A DNA stretch of 64,000 nucleotides from Echinometra lucunter (lineage: Eukaryota; Echinodermata; Echinoidea; Camarodonta; Echinometridae): assembly GCA_029962745.1 (NCBI GenBank), contig CM057152.1:25090766-25154765 (forward strand). The letters run 5' to 3'. Positions within the stretch are counted from its first letter, which is position 1; every line of letters begins with the position of its first letter. The notes below the pieces were generated by a model. It saw only the letters and a program-made list of their open reading frames with translations, did not search any database and had not been told where the DNA came from. This document shows positions 1 through 12,000 of this stretch, one piece after another. Both the position numbers and the translations under genes were made by a program.

Positions 1-3000
1 TTTTCTAGTTCAGTGAGCACAACCCACCACTGAAAATGTCCGGCGGTGGTCATCCATAATATAGGTACAGATGTAGTCATGCTTTACAAGTTTTCACAAG
101 GTTTCATGGAGCTACTTATTTGTTTTCTCATCTCAAAGTTATCGTGCATTTTATCATTGTGTTCTAATGAATGGGCATTTCGACATTATTTATGGGAGGC
201 ATCTGGTGGGCACAACCCACCACTTAACAATGTCTGGCAGTGGTCCTTCATGATTCAAGGGGACGTGCTCTACAATTCCACTAGGTTTCATGAATTTATG
301 TTTTTCGCTAATCCAGCACAATTTTCTTTAACTATTTGGGGGGCCCTCCTGACCTCCCCCACCACATTGTGCACAGCAGACGTTCATTTCCTAGCACAGT
401 TTTATCCCTAGATTATGTCCACGTGCATGAAAATGGGTACTCTTTTCGCTAACTTTAACCCCTCTGGCTCCAGGTTTAGAAGTATACATTTCGCTACATA
501 ACGTTGTGTGCCCGGGAGAAGGGCGTGAGCGCGCGCGCACACGTAAAATACGTTTTCGAGAAAAACGCATTTGAAGTTGGACATCTACTTTGAGCATTTA
601 TTGATTTAATCTGCCTTGGTCTTTACCATTGATATCTTAGACAAAGCGAGATTTATACTTCAATGATGATATACTTTCATTTCGTTCTCTGCAGTAAAGG
701 GTTTTTTGAATCATGTATCACTTTACCCCTCGCGTCCTTCTGCCGGGAACAAAAATGCAAAAATGCACGTATCGATTTCCCAGGAGAAGGACGTGAATGC
801 GTTCACGCCGTTCTGCCGGGCAAGAGAATGCCCGATACACGCATTGCTTTGCCCGGGAAAAGGACGCGTAAGGCCTGCTTATGTACAATGTAGAATTATT
901 ACTATCACTGCAATTATCATCACCGTCACTACAGTATCAGCTAGTGGCAGCGATTCCATGTAACGAGTAGGGGGGGGGGGCGGAAAAAACTTTTTGGCCT
1001 AAAAAACTGTTTTGAGGAATGAGAGGAGGATGATCATTATCATGCAAGCAAGCGAGCTAAAAAAAAATTACTGAAAAAATGATGAAAGAAGCCTGATTTT
1101 GGAATTGTAATGCATTCTAGGCTTATGAAATATTTGTCACCCGACTCAAAATAGAAAAATAATATATTAATCTTTAAAATCGTGGGGGGGGGGGAGAATG
1201 CCCCCTCCCAGAAAAAAAAAATTGAGGGGAGGGGGGACATGTCGTCCCACCCCCTCCCCCTCCCCCGAATGCCGCCTATGGTATCAGCATCACAATCATT
1301 ACCATCCGAGTAGGCATTGTCATCATCACTATCAAATTATCATTATCACAGTCAACTATTTGATTACTTATATCATCAAATAAATGCATTTAGAGTTGTG
1401 AAAAAGAACAAATTCTGGGTCACAATATTTATTAATGACATTCAGTTGTCTGTACATTTGAAATGTGATCAAACCATATATACATACATGTGAATTCATT
1501 AGCTGCATAGTCCAGACTACAACCATTCATTTAAATTAAATCAATTTCAAGTTTACACTGATACATCATTGGATTTGCATAATTTAGAACAACAGACATT
1601 GAAAATGAAACAACTTGTATGATTCAAGATAATTCAGGCATTAAATGAACCTGTAAGTAAAATGTCCTCCAGTATTAAGAAACTTTTATAATATGGATGG
1701 CTTTCTCTTACCTGGCTTTGCTACATACATCATCGTTCATACATTCAAATATCTTACAATCTGATGAATTAAAAAGAACTATCATTACTTTCCAAACTTA
1801 GCACATCAATTACATTACCTTGTTTGCATCTAGATTTGAGTCGGCCTCCAACTTACATTTTGATGAGGTACCATTTTTGGACCATCTCTTGACGTGGTCT
1901 CGCACTGGCCTATTTTTGGTATACAAGCCCACCCAAATGCGGTACCCAATTCATCACAAGAGACACTGTATTATGATTTCACAACTGCAAACAATCACCA
2001 GTTACGCTTAATAGTATTACATAGTACAATGGTGATCACCAATCTTGTGGGCCATATAAAATATTTCAAAGTTTTCACTTAGGCCGACCCGAATTTATAG
2101 ATGTAAACGCAGAAAACTGCGGCTCCGAGTACCACAGTTTGGACCAGCCTTGGGCGGGAGTAAACAACACCTTGGGAATATGTCACCTTTAAGACAGCAG
2201 GTGTGACAGATGGGACTGAATATTAGAATCAGCCTACATACATATAAGAAGTATTACAGTAAAGGAAATCATCTACTTCTCTATGTGCTTACTTTAAGTT
2301 AATGACAGTCAATTAACCTTGAAGTAACTGCTCTCATGAAAATATAATGGAGTTCATACTGCATTGTCATTAATATTCCCAGCAGTTCTTTCTCTGTGAA
2401 GTCGTCATTTACATGCTTCTACATATAAAAGCTTGGTTAATTAAAATATGAAATATCCTGAAAGTAAATGTTGTAAGGAAAGTACATTTAAAGTAATTTT
2501 AATGATACAGACTTCCACTTTTACCTTGAATATCAATAAAATGTAACAAAAATCCAAATCTGAATTGCATGCATATAATGCCAACTTTATGCAGCCATAT
2601 CTGTTCTAAAGCCAAATTCAACTTGGAAAGAAGATCAATCCATCTAGATTTGAGGTTTAAGAGTGGTATCAAAAGAAAGTGTAGACAATTTTCTTCCATC
2701 TTATGAGAAAATCAGAAAATCGAAAATTTCACCCAAAATTGCTGTTCGCGTCCTTTTCCCGGGCACTTGACGTTATGACTACATCATGGAGAGTCGCTCT
2801 TTTGGCACATTTTCGCTCAATATGGAAAATACATACCGATGTATTTCCCTCCTTTTGTATGAATAAAGTCATGAATACCATCATGAAGCATATCACTATT
2901 CTTGTACATATATCCTTTTTCAAACCTAATGCTAAAAACATGCATTCATTGTTGCTATTTGTAATGAAACGGATATTAATGCATATGCAAATTTTTGACA

Positions 3001-3445
3001 GAAAATATGCCAATTTAGACATAAATTTTCATTTTTCTCAAAAACTATTGCTCGAAATCTGTAAATAGCTGTTCCAATTGATTCCTCCTATCAAAATCAT
3101 ATTGGAAAATCCATATATTTAAGTTTGTATGATGTCTAGGTCCAAAAATATGACAATACCTGATTTTCGTTAAAAATCCAAGATGGCCATCAAAATGGCC
3201 GATTTCGAACCCCATGGGACATGATTTGGGACGTAAAAAATTTATTAAATTAACCCTTCAGGCATTACAAAAAATTTGCCGCGATGGTGAAGGGGGACCC
3301 CTATTTCCGACTAAAGGGGAAATATAAATGCTTCATTTTCATCTTGTAACCCCCAGCTTTGTAGCAGAGTACAGTTGGGAATGAGTATGTTCATTTGTAT
3401 CTTTGATTAATTTAAACATTTTTATCTTTGACTTTTCTTGTACAG
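1..3445. other. Non-coding flank, upstream of first visible NEPRO exon
   Basis: No exon or known protein was recognised here. Positions 14-60 and 207-250 repeat the same block (core CACAACCCACCACT followed by a GTGGTC-like box), which suggests a degenerate tandem duplication with a ~193-bp offset. Short CCCGGGAGAAGG-like boxes recur near 510, 779 and 855. Poly-G runs lie at ~969-978 and ~1184-1194. A preceding exon of the NEPRO-like gene is required by phase, because the first visible exon begins with two bases of a split codon, but I could not find it here. It is probably to the left of the window. Confidence 0.5.
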
Positions 3446-3621
3446 CTTTAGGTGAGCATTCACACCGCTGTAATTGTTTGAAATCTACATTAAAGTCCAT
3501 TTATGATGGCAAGGATATCAATGGTTCACTGCTGAAAGGAGAGCTTATCACACTTTCTCGTTTCCTGTACAAAAACAAGAACTCACAAAGGAGCTGGAAA
3601 TTAAATGGACTTCTTTTAAGG
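3446..3621 (+). CDS. NEPRO: NEPRO-like gene, first visible exon
   Basis: This is an internal exon with acceptor ttcttgtacag and donor GTAATT. It starts with two bases of a split codon and ends in phase 0. The encoded segment reads GEHSHRCNCLKSTLKS, then LSRFLYKNKNSQRSWK. From memory of the family, the N-terminal part of vertebrate NEPRO has a LYxxxNxxR helix leading into a LKQVEQCLKRL-type helix, and the same order appears here across this exon and the next. NEPRO is a nucleolar protein implicated in ribosome biogenesis and neural progenitor maintenance. The assignment is by motif order and exon phase only. A profile search would settle it. Confidence 0.68.
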
Positions 3622-4781
3622 GTAATTGTAACCTCTTGATGACTAGAAATGAACTTCAAAATTAACATTAACAAAGAGAGATGAAATGTCAATGACCTAG
3701 AGGTGGCAAAAAATCAGCCTTTTAAAGGTGAAGCTTAGGAAATATGGAATTTGTTACCAATAGGTAGAAAATAGCAATAAGTACTTTTCATCACCCCACT
3801 CCCTCCTTCGAGACTCACACCAAACAGACAGTATGAGTTGAGAAATATTTCACCCTTAATTGCCAAGATCTAATCAATTATCAGTCATTTTTCAGTCATT
3901 TTGGAATCGGTTTTAACCCTGTATAGCCCGGGCTTATTTTGAAACTGCATAGATGGGGAGGGGGGGGGGGGGGTCTTGGCCTTAGACTGTGTGGTCATGA
4001 TGAAAAGCAGCACGAGGTATCTCCAATATTGTATATTGAATCCCCACAAAAAAAAATCCATTTAATTAATTATGCTAAATTTAGCTTGAAATGAGATTTT
4101 TTGGCTCTAAATTACTCAGTAAAGCTCGAAATATTCCAATTTGTGGTCTGGATACTCTTTGTAGTATTCTTAGGAAATGAACTTTAAGAAAAAAACTGGT
4201 ATCAAAATTAATTTCTTATATATTTCATTTTTTAAAAATTCTTATGTATTTCTCTGTTTTTAGACTGTATGATTTTTATTGTTTTTTTTCAATGAAATTT
4301 ATCGGTAACACTTCTGCAATCATAAGTAGCATAAATTAATAGATTTTGATCTGTAAAAAGCAAAAGTAATCATACATTTCTCAATTTGAGGTAAAAACAC
4401 AATTTGCATTGAAATTATGCATGAAATCATGTTTTTGAGCAATTATGCGTAGGTCTGGAAAAATGCAGGAGATGTGAAGGAAAAATTCCTGAAATTTCAA
4501 CACCAGATCTTTTTGTGTTAAAAAATTATCACAAAATATGGGGGGGGGGGGGCTTATTTAGCCCCCTCCCCCCTTGCTATTTAGGATTAAGGGCATGACT
4601 TGGGTTTCAGTAAAATGGGTGTTTATAGATTCCTTAATTTCCATCACACACTCAAGGAGTTAACAGTAAGGATACTGTATGTGATAGCAATGATGTGAAT
4701 ATGTTTCTGACCTTTCATTCACTTTTAAAATAACAGTATGGTATCATCACTTTTCCATTTTCCTTTTTCATTTTCTTTCAG
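3622..4781 (+). other. NEPRO intron (1.2 kb)
   Basis: This stretch sits between two phase-matched exons. It holds poly-G runs at ~3959-3972 and ~4541-4552 and a T-rich stretch before the downstream acceptor. I see no coding signal. Confidence 0.6.
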
Positions 4782-4858
4782 CTGAAGAAATGTCTTGAAA
4801 GATTAGCAGAGACTACGATACACTCCTATGCAGCCACCATGCTATCAGCTTGGGAAAA
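4782..4858 (+). CDS. NEPRO: NEPRO-like gene, second visible exon
   Basis: The acceptor is ttttctttcag and the donor GTAGGTAA. The exon enters in phase 0, exactly as the preceding exon ended, and leaves in phase 2. It encodes LKKCLERLAETTIHSY, which matches in position and pattern the LKQVEQCLKRL helix that follows the LYxxxN segment in vertebrate NEPRO. Reading past the donor meets TAG at once, which supports the splice choice. Confidence 0.7.
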
Positions 4859-5715
4859 GTAGGTAAATTATTACTCCTTATTCACATGTTATGCAAATAG
4901 CATTTTTTGAAAAAAGGTGAATAGATATTGACATGCAAATGGTAAGTGGGATTGGGAGTGAAAAGGGAAATAGTAGTGTGAAACAAATATCTCATACTAT
5001 GATCTGTGTGTTATGACAGTCAGTTACATGTCAAGCACTACAACTAAATGTGATTAAACTTTTCCGACACACTTTTTAAGGTAATTTTACTTTGTCATGT
5101 GAGCAAGGATTAAGTAGTTTAACAACCTCCTAGCATTTTCAGTAATGATAAAGATGGTAAGACATATCACGAAGAGGATAAGACACTTTGAATTAAGTTA
5201 TGTTGTAGTATTCCAATATCATCTCAGTTTGGGAGCATCATAGGTTACAGTGAAAAGGTGAACTCTTTCACTCCCAATGAGTTGCAAAGCATCACTGTGT
5301 GAAACAGAGAATATACTGATGCTTAAAATTTATTGAAATTGGGTCATTTTCACAAAGTAAAGTGTGAATTCTGATTAATCATCATTATGTGGACATGTTG
5401 GAAATTGGAACAAGAGTTTCATTTTTATATGAAGTACAGTAGTACATGTCCCTCATATTGTATAATTTGCCTCTGTTTCCATGCTCACTGTATCTTCCTG
5501 TATCTCTTTCTCTGTTTGTCTCTCTCTCTCTCTTCACTTCTCTGTCTTTTCTCTGCATGTTTTCTCTCTATCTTTCCCTCTCTCTCTCCTTTTCTCTGTC
5601 TTAGCCCATCCTTGTCTATCTGTTGCTCTCCATCTTTGTCTCACTCCTCTCCTCTCCAACTTTTCCTTCATAGTTTTCCTGAGCCACCTTCCTCTTTATC
5701 CAGTCTTCCTAGTAG
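4859..5715 (+). other. NEPRO intron with CT-rich tract
   Basis: This intron contains a degenerate (CT)n/(TCTG)n region at ~5500-5690 that immediately precedes the next exon and may serve as an extended polypyrimidine tract. Long hydrophobic ORFs in this tract are low-complexity artefacts. Confidence 0.55.
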
Positions 5716-5802
5716 ACAGATGCTCGAGTACCTGTGTGTGAGTCTTCAAGGATGTGCCAAGCTCTGTGTCTATCTATCAACCCTGTGGGAGCAAGCTTCT
5801 CT
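5716..5802 (+). CDS. NEPRO: NEPRO-like gene, third visible exon
   Basis: The exon encodes QMLEYLCVSLQGCAKLCVYL, a Cys/Leu-rich helix. It corresponds to the LxxVLGACKLLLRLLxCC-type helix of vertebrate NEPRO. Using acceptor ctagtag at 5713-5715 completes the codon left open by the previous exon (phase 2 to phase 2). The alternative ACAG acceptor four bases downstream would break the frame. The donor is GTATCC at 5803, leaving phase 2. Confidence 0.68.
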
Positions 5803-6654
5803 GTATCCTTCATAATCACCATAGCAGGGCAGTGGTTTTCTGTCATGTGATCTTTCTGAATAGCTGTAGATTTTGTAATCTGACATTCTGCAGTGAAATT
5901 TCTTCTTGGATTTATTTTGTTGCAGCTGTTGGGTTAGGGTTAGGTAACTTGGGATTTTTGTTTAGAGGTTTAGGCCATAGTTAATTATAGTGTCGAGTCC
6001 AGGGTTGAAATGAGTATTGTTTGGTTGAAGTAGGGACCATGTAGCAATTATCTCCAGAGCATATTCCCTAGAACCACAGAGAAAACTGTCTGCTAATTGA
6101 CACCACTGAAAAGGAGGATATGTCAGCTTAACATTAAAGATGCCATTTAACTTTTCTTGTGTTATCACATTTTTGAAATATCCACCCAAAGCAATCCCCC
6201 TCCCATTTAACACACATACACTTGGGAAACAGAGAAATACAGAATACTTTTTCATGTTTGCCCAACATTTTCAAACAGTAAAAGACAATTTTTTTCCAGT
6301 TTAGTTGCTTTCATGTTTTCCTTGATGAAGTTGATAATTTGCCTTTATTTAGATTCATGCAGTTGAATTTCATGTATTAATTTTACATTTAGCATTCAAG
6401 ATCTTTTTATTTTGACCTGCAGATGAAGGGAAATTAATGCAATGGTTGTACTGCGCTTCAGTATTATTTTTCTTCAACCTTATCAGTGTACTACTTATTG
6501 AGCTATTTTATATGATTTGACTTTGATATGATTGGCATTTTCCAACCTCAGCTCAAGTGAGCCTAGGTTAAAGAAGCATAGGTATGATAGGTATCATCTG
6601 TTATTAACATTGTGCTCTGACAGTTTTTATTTTTCTTGAGATTCTGCTAAATAG
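5803..6654 (+). other. NEPRO intron
   Basis: AT-rich intron without recognisable repeats or coding potential. It ends with a T-rich stretch and the weak acceptor aaatag. Confidence 0.55.
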
Positions 6655-6732
6655 CATCATGATAGAGACCGTACATAGTGGAATATTTCTGAGAAGCAAT
6701 CTTGTCTTCCTTGCCATTGTCAGTCGTGTCAG
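6655..6732 (+). CDS. NEPRO: NEPRO-like gene, fourth visible exon
   Basis: The exon encodes ETVHSGIFLRSNLVFLAIVS, then R-V. In vertebrate NEPRO the corresponding helix ends in a conserved NLVMVGLVSRLWVL-type segment. The spacing from the GCAKL helix in the previous exon to VSRV equals, by my count, the spacing in the human protein as I remember it. It starts with one base completing the previous codon and ends on AG (phase 2) before donor GTGAGA. The next exon lies 35 kb away. Confidence 0.72.
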
Positions 6733-8076
6733 GTGAGATATTTATTATGATTATTCTTTTCCTCTGTATCTTTTCCCTCATTTACATAATATACCATTGC
6801 ATGTGCATTTCTTTAACGTTTTGATTCATTTGCATTGTTGGTTTTGTGACATAATTTATGTGAATATGATGTGTAAAATCATTTCAGTTAAGAGACTTGT
6901 AAGTGTACCATTCTGAAAAATTTGTCTTTTTGCAGTGATGCCCTAGCATCATTGCTTTGATCTTGTTCATGTTCTGAATTCTTCTTCTTCTTTCTCTTCC
7001 ACAAATTCCCATTCATTTAACACATACTTTTTATGGCCTCTTTTTAGGTCCCTCCCTCATGTCCATTTCATTTCAAATTTTATAACCATATTCATTGCAA
7101 TCTCTTCTTGTTCACTGAACTCTTCATTTTTTGAAATCACTCATGCATGGACATCCAGGTGCCATTTTGTCCATTTTCAGACCATTTTCATGCCTTTCTT
7201 CCTCCACATCTCCATCATACCTCATGCTACAGACTTCTAACAAAATGCTCTAGATAGTCTTAAGAGTTGCTCTTTCATATGCAAACATTATCTGCCCTTG
7301 AAAATATCATCTTTATTTTTGAAATCCAAATCCGAATTTGTCTCCATTCAAATTATGAAATGTCATAAAATCCTATTAAGCCACAAAGACACAAAGTACT
7401 CTAACTTTCCTGTTTCAAATCTTTTTTACTTCATATTTTCAGAGTACGTTAATGTCATCATTGCATACGTATGTGCTGAGTTTCACGCATCAGTGATTAT
7501 GCGTCATAGAGATAGCGACCTCTAAAGTTCTGAAAATGGCCATCTTTCCATGGTCGTTTCGTCGTGCATGGATAAACCTGCACCCTTTTCTGGATTTGGT
7601 CGGTCGGGCAGGTGGTCTGTCGGTCAGTCCGTTGCAAATCTTCCAGATCGAATTACTTCCTCATTTTTCAAGCAATGCTCCCGAAATTCAGTGCATATTT
7701 TGGTCTTGGGATAAAGTTGTGCAAGACCTACTTATTGAATGTATTGGAAACTGCATTGCCATGGTAACAGCATATTTATGGAATAAATAATAATTGCTTT
7801 GTGTAACTACCCCCTGGGAGGCTTACTTCGAACCATCGGGTGATCGCGTTGGGCCGTGTAATCGCGTAACCCGACCTTTTGTGAAAACAGACCCCTGTAT
7901 TTACGAAAGGTCGGGTTAATCCGATGTTAAAAAATTGATTTTTAGCTCTTGTGGTCATTGACATTAGACTAATCTTTTACGCCAACATTCGTGAAAAACC
8001 TACCTTCAAATGACAAAGTATCAGGTAAAAATCAATTTAAAACAATTTTCTCGTTAAGAATTCTAAATTGCAGCGT

Positions 8077-8370
8077 CGAAACGATGATGAAGAACAAATA
8101 CTATTGCCCTTGCACATGCGTACTATGAAATCTCTAAATCCTTTTTCATAATTGTTATTCATCATTTTATGATGCACATAAATAATTTAATTTAATTGTG
8201 ATAATTAGGTTCCAATCTGTCGAAATAAAACGATGATGAAGAACAAATACTATTGCCCTTGAATCATTGCACATGCGTATTACGAAACCTCTAAATCCTT
8301 TTTAATTATTGTTATCATTTTATGATGCACGTAAATGATTTAATTTAATTGTGATAATTAGGTTCCAATC
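8077..8370. repeat. ~150-bp tandem duplication
   Basis: The blocks starting ACGATGATGAAGAACAAATA near 8081 and near 8230 are near-identical for ~140 bp, both ending in GATAATTAGGTTCCAATCT. The second copy has small indels. They lie inside the 7.8-12.0 kb TIR element. Confidence 0.75.
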
Positions 8371-8565
8371 TATCAAAAAGGGCTATCAATTTAAATGAAA
8401 AAAAAAAACACCAGATCTACAGGCTGTTTGAAATGAATTGCACTATCAAATTATTGATATGGGCCAGCTGCTGGTACTTATCTCTTTCAATGCATTAACA
8501 GACTTTCAAGGATATGCCCCGAAAATTCCAAATATCTTTTTTTTTCTTTACAACCACTAATAATC

Positions 8566-9010
8566 GGGGGGGGGGGGGGGGGGGGAATAATCACATGAGA
8601 TGATAATACGTGGAAAGACTTATGCTAAAGAATTTATCAAGTGTTACTATTATCCCTAATGCTACTATGATGTTATAAATCCCCCCCCCCCCCCTTAAAA
8701 AAAAAATCACAGATAGGCCCACGACCTTGGGATAATTAACTTTGAAGATCCGATCAATCTAAAACATTTTTTTTTTTTTTGCAATTATCTCCTTCACAAA
8801 CTCTCAATTACTCCATCATCTCCCATCCTCTGCCCCCCCCCCCCTCTCTCTCTGACATCCTCGAATTTTCAACAAACAATCTCGCCTGAATTGATTTTTC
8901 ATCTCTTTCTTCCTGTATCTGTCTCTGTCTCTCTTTCCATCTCTTTTGAACACATCCTCTCCTTCATGCACCCTGGTTGCTTCATTTTCATCCCCCCCCC
9001 CCCCCCCCCC
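8566..9010. repeat. Cluster of poly-G / poly-C homopolymers
   Basis: A run of about 20 G near 8566-8585 is followed by C runs near 8681-8694, 8834-8844 and 8992-9010. Similar runs recur through the window. These can form G-quadruplex or triplex structures and are prone to length errors. Confidence 0.8.
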
Positions 9011-12000
9011 GTATTGATTTCATTGATATACAAATCTATCCAATAAGAGGGGGCTTTAGTATTTTTATAGTTGTGCATGGATACATGTATTATAAAAATG
9101 GCAACGATTTACATGATCAGTATCAAACTACACTTGCAGTCAAAATTACATATGGATTTGCTATGTAATGATTATTTTTCTGCATGTGATTACATGTTTA
9201 TAAGTTCATTCTGATAAAATGGAAACTAGATCAGCCTTCAATCATTGTTTACATGTGAAATATATTTCATATTAATGATAACAATTTTTCTAATCATATA
9301 CTCTGTTCAGAACTTGCTGACAAAATGAAAGTAGACTATAGAGTTTTACATCACTATCATTTACATGCTAGTAATTTGAATTACAATGTACCAAGGCCAA
9401 ATTAAATCCTTTTCTACTTGAAAATAATATTTTGATATGTAAATGAATATTAACAGAGCACTTAGTCAGATTTTGTGCACAACTCAGATTGAACGAGCTA
9501 TTCTATATCCCTTTAGAAATTATGAATAAAATTCCTTATTACACAACTGAAAACAGTGATTTTGTAACTTTTGTACATACCCATCAATCAATCCTAATTA
9601 CTGGATTACATAATATTATATGAATTTTCAAATCCTCTAATGAAAGAATAAACTGCTGTAAGAGTTTCAAACAATCCACACACAACTAGGGGGGGGGGGG
9701 GGGACCAGTTTCTAAAAATAAATAAAATCATTTGTTTTGTAACTTTGTCCAATGACATTGTAAAACATTTTGATGATAATCCCAAATTGTGGAATGTATA
9801 TCAACAAATTTGAATTGAATTGTGGAGCAATTAGTCATGTTATACAAAATGGTGACATTTATTAGAAAGCCCTCTCAGATAATTCATCTTCATTTAGTTC
9901 AGGATTCATGTAACTCTACATCCAAATGAATCTAATTCCATACAGATTAAAGCTAAATTAAGGTTTGTGTGGTAAGCATATCTTTATGCAGCCCCCTCCC
10001 CCTAAAAATCTTCAACCTTTTTTATTCAAAATTTTCCCCAAATTCTACCCAAAGTGTGCACTATATCATTTAGTTTGCAATCTCACCCACTTGGTTACTA
10101 ATCACTCCCTTCCTTGCTTGTTCGTTCAAACAATTACATGATCTTACCCAACCCTCAACCCCAAGAAATTACCTATGGGTTAAGATATATTGAAGGATCT
10201 GGTGCAAATATTTGGTGGAATTTTGGAAATTTTTCAGTAAAAAGCATGCAAGTCTAAAAATTGCTGAGTTGGGCTACTGCTCCCCTTGCCCCCTGCTGCA
10301 CACAGGGCCATGACACCTCACTCGGTGAGAGACAGATCTCCAAAGGGGTCCAATGCACTGAAGAGATGAAACTAAATGCTTTCAGTCTGTTAATGAAAAC
10401 AAGATAAGATTGAAAGTTGACCTGAATTGTGGCAAATACAAAGTACATGTACAAAGTATGAACAGTAGGAACACTAGTAGTAATTTTTTAACTTTGCAGA
10501 CCACATACATATCAGTTTAGTTCATTTTATTTCTCAGTTCTCAAAATACAATTGATATTCATTCAACAGAAATACATAAGAATACACACATTGTACAATT
10601 CATGTCTCAGCTTAAAATTTGATGATAAAAAGAAAAACAACTTGTAAATGATGTGAGAGGAAATCAGAAAACAAAACATAGCTTCTGCTTGTACAGCAAA
10701 ACTGAACAAGTATTAGGCTTTTAATAACTAACATTCCTTTAAAAATCTTAATGCAAACGAAGAAATAAATATTTTAATGCAAGTGTATTTTTGTGAGCAA
10801 GAAATGTTGGCAAGATATTTTGATCCTGGTGCCTATTCAAGGAAGAAAAATATTCATCAAGCTTGACTGATAACATTTGCAAAGGAACAAAAAAGAAACC
10901 AGGTCCATGGAAGATGATTACTCCCCCCCCCCCCCCCCCTCCAAGCCTTATTTCCAAGTTGGGACACTTATGAATTGAAATGTTACTCAGAAATTCCAGA
11001 ATGAGTGGATTTGCAACCAAGGCCTTGTAAAAATGCTAAACCATGGCTGAAATTTGACATGTTGATAGCAAGCTGACCAAATTCATGCAAGATTCACTTA
11101 CCTTCCATAACTAGAGTTGTAACTAATTCATTCCTTGGAGAAATTTTCTTCATTCTCAGTCAACAAGCAATCATCCCCTACATCTCCAAAATTATTGATG
11201 TGGCTCTAGACATAAATGCAGCCTCAAGTTTCAACCTAGGTATCTGATGAACAAAGTCAAAAGAGATGAATGAATGGGGTGCTCAGAGCTACCTCTCAAC
11301 AAAGATTTTTTTTTTAGTCTATAGTCTGTATGTACAATCAGGGAGTAGAACCATGATTAAATCATACCCCCTCTTATCAGTCTTCACACCGCTACATGAT
11401 GCAACTACGATAACCGATTCATCAACACACATACACACTGCAGCAGTGGGATATACGTTCAATCTCATATCACTATAAACTGATTTGCATTTCATTTACA
11501 ATCATCGGCAATCCTCCCGAAAGTCTGGGTAAGATGTTGCGTGATGACAGGGTGCTTAGCACAATGCAGCGGTAACATGAACTGCCGACGATGAAAAAAA
11601 TTACAAAGTTCGCAAGTTTTTTGCACATAATGTCATGACATACAGCTGAGGACAGTTCTTTGAAAATGTAAAGAAATTAATGCAGATTAGCCACAGTGGT
11701 AGAATTTATTATGAATAAATTGCATTTTTTGACAAATTAGTGAAATTTAAACTGTACTCACCTCTTAACTTTTCCTAAAAAAACTTGACTTTGTGTGGAT
11801 AGACTGTTAACTTTTATTCAAGCCATTTTTGTCGTATTTATTTGTATGCAAAGGGACGCGACTATTCGTATTTTTGTTGTATTGTCTTTATGAAGCGTTG
11901 GGTAAATTTCACTCTTTGAACCCGACCGTTGCATATTTCTCAAATGGTAGACCAGACCTTTCGCAAATCAAGTGGGCTGTTTTCACAAAATGTTGGGTTA

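Noticed and set aside
1820..3068. First exon of the NEPRO-like gene in ORFs near 1.8-3.0 kb
   Set aside because: No PWN/KxGN-like N-terminal signature and no donor giving the required phase 1. The ORFs overlap on both strands without coding bias.
5387..5715. Longer protein extending upstream of the third visible exon
   Set aside because: The upstream part is a CT-rich low-complexity tract. Only 5716-5802 fits the splice phase.
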